Shown: piece after piece, positions 5,222 through 5,911 of the stretch | Layout of the letters: every line of letters starts with the position of its first letter | Numbering within the stretch: position 1 is the first letter of the stretch | Assembly: GCA_021812735.1 (NCBI GenBank) | Contig: JAKAMV010000653.1 | Location: 1 to 5,911 of the forward strand | Length of the DNA stretch: 5,911 bases | Reading direction: 5' to 3' | DNA from: Chloroflexota bacterium | GTDB lineage: Bacteria > Chloroflexota > Limnocylindria > Limnocylindrales > CSP1-4 | Made by a program: the position numbers and the translations under genes | The notes under the pieces: generated by a model | Told to the model about the DNA's origin: nothing | Seen by the model: only the letters and a program-made list of their open reading frames with translations | Database searches by the model: none

Positions 5222-5911
5222 GTGCCTCCTCGAGCGCCCCGCGATCCGCAGGCCATCGCCTCGCGCACCCCGGAGGTCCGCTTCGCCGCGGTCGCAGCGG
5301 AGACGCCGGGCCCCGGGCTCGGGCGCGCACGCGACCCTGTCACACGCGAGGTGCGCCTCCTCGGAGCGCTGCTCGGCCAGGTCATTGCCGAACAGGCCGG
5401 CCCGGAGCTGTTCGCCACCGTGGAGCGCATCCGCCGGCTGACGATCGTGCTGCGGCGTGGCGACCCGCTCGCTCCGGACGTGCACGCGGCCGAGCGCGCC
5501 CGGCTGTCCGCCGAGCTCCGTTCACTCGAGACGGGCCAGGCGGCGGCCGTCGCCAAGGCGTTCGCGCTGTACTTCCAGCTGGTCAACCTCGCCGAGGAGC
5601 GCCAGCGCATCCGCGTCCTCCGTTCGCGGGCCCGGCGTGCCCGGGGCCGGGGGATCGACGAGTCCGTGCGCGAGGCCGTGGAGCGCCTGCGGCTGAGCCA
5701 TACGGCGGACGAGGTGCGCGATGTCCTCGGGCGGACGGTGGTCCACGCCGTGCTCACGGCCCATCCGACCGAGGCGCGGCGGCGCACCCTGCTGCAGGCC
5801 CAGCGGCGGGTCCGCCGGCTCCTCGACGCCCTCGACGACCCGCTGATCACGCCGGACGAGGATGCCGACGTGCGCCGCCGCCTGCGCGAGGAGATCTCGC
5901 TGCTCTGGCAC
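5222..5911 (+). CDS. ppc: Phosphoenolpyruvate carboxylase, N-terminal part (3' end outside window)
   Basis: PEP carboxylase adds bicarbonate to phosphoenolpyruvate to give oxaloacetate and phosphate, refilling the TCA cycle in the cytoplasm. The open frame runs from the GTG to the last base, 230 residues of a protein that is usually near 900. The signature VLTAHPTEARRRT (residues 177-189) contains the catalytic His181, matching E. coli His138. YFQLVNLAEERQRIR (117-131) and the EEISLLWH end, which in the family leads into the TDE(L/V)R segment, also fit. The start is uncertain because the frame is open upstream; GTG at 5189 is an in-frame alternative. I chose 5222 because a well-spaced promoter ends 7 bases before it, which would place the 5189 codon in the -35 box. 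Residues 1-40 are poorly conserved Pro/Ala/Arg-rich sequence. Identity is secure; the C-terminal catalytic core lies outside the window. Confidence 0.93.
   Translation, partial: MPPRAPRDPQAIASRTPEVRFAAVAAETPGPGLGRARDPVTREVRLLGALLGQVIAEQAGPELFATVERIRRLTIVLRRGDPLAPDVHAAERARLSAELRSLETGQAAAVAKAFALYFQLVNLAEERQRIRVLRSRARRARGRGIDESVREAVERLRLSHTADEVRDVLGRTVVHAVLTAHPTEARRRTLLQAQRRVRRLLDALDDPLITPDEDADVRRRLREEISLLWH

Noticed and set aside
5014..5850. Minus-strand 278-codon open frame across the ppc start
   Set aside because: The opposite plus-strand frame has clear PEP carboxylase signatures; this frame is Ser/Arg-rich shadow sequence and crosses the divergent promoter region.

Overview
This is a GC-rich bacterial window (roughly 70% G+C, with codons strongly ending in G or C). 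It holds six protein-coding genes and almost no spare sequence; the longest gap between genes is about 190 bases. The base composition, coding style and apparent leaderless starts fit a high-GC lineage such as Chloroflexota (Limnocylindria-like) or Actinomycetota. The sequence alone does not decide between them. I see no RNA genes, insertion sequences, CRISPR arrays, phage genes or integration signs, so this looks like ordinary chromosome.

Layout, left to right. (1) Positions 1-1084, plus strand: the 3' part of a CPA1/NhaP-type cation:proton antiporter, cut by the window edge. (2) Positions 1097-2437, minus strand: a complete NhaA-type Na+/H+ antiporter, tail-to-tail with the first with only 12 bases between the stops. 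A hairpin sits at the junction. (3) Positions 2629-2853, plus strand: a 74-residue Cys/His-rich protein with a good ribosome binding site, followed by a textbook rho-independent terminator (2875-2907). (4) Positions 2992-5092, minus strand: a two-gene two-component operon, a soluble GAF-domain histidine kinase followed 16 bases later by an OmpR/PhoB-type response regulator. (5) Positions 5222 to the window end, plus strand: the N-terminal quarter of phosphoenolpyruvate carboxylase (ppc), divergent from the kinase.

The regulatory DNA is the most interesting part. nhaA, the kinase gene and ppc lack a clear Shine-Dalgarno sequence but have a -10-like hexamer 6-9 bases before the start codon, which suggests leaderless or nearly leaderless mRNAs. 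The downstream operon gene (response regulator) and the small Cys-rich gene have clear Shine-Dalgarno sequences. A perfect 7-3-7 palindrome overlaps the predicted ppc -35 box. The nhaA upstream region carries CGGTTGC twice at an 11-base period, the geometry OmpR-family regulators use, and a third copy lies between the kinase gene and ppc.

Functionally, the window combines two unrelated Na+/H+ antiporters, a cytoplasmic sensor/regulator pair and a bicarbonate-consuming anaplerotic enzyme. A link through pH, sodium or bicarbonate homeostasis is possible but is inference. I found no clearly new multi-gene system; the small Cys-rich protein and the operator candidates are the least explained items.
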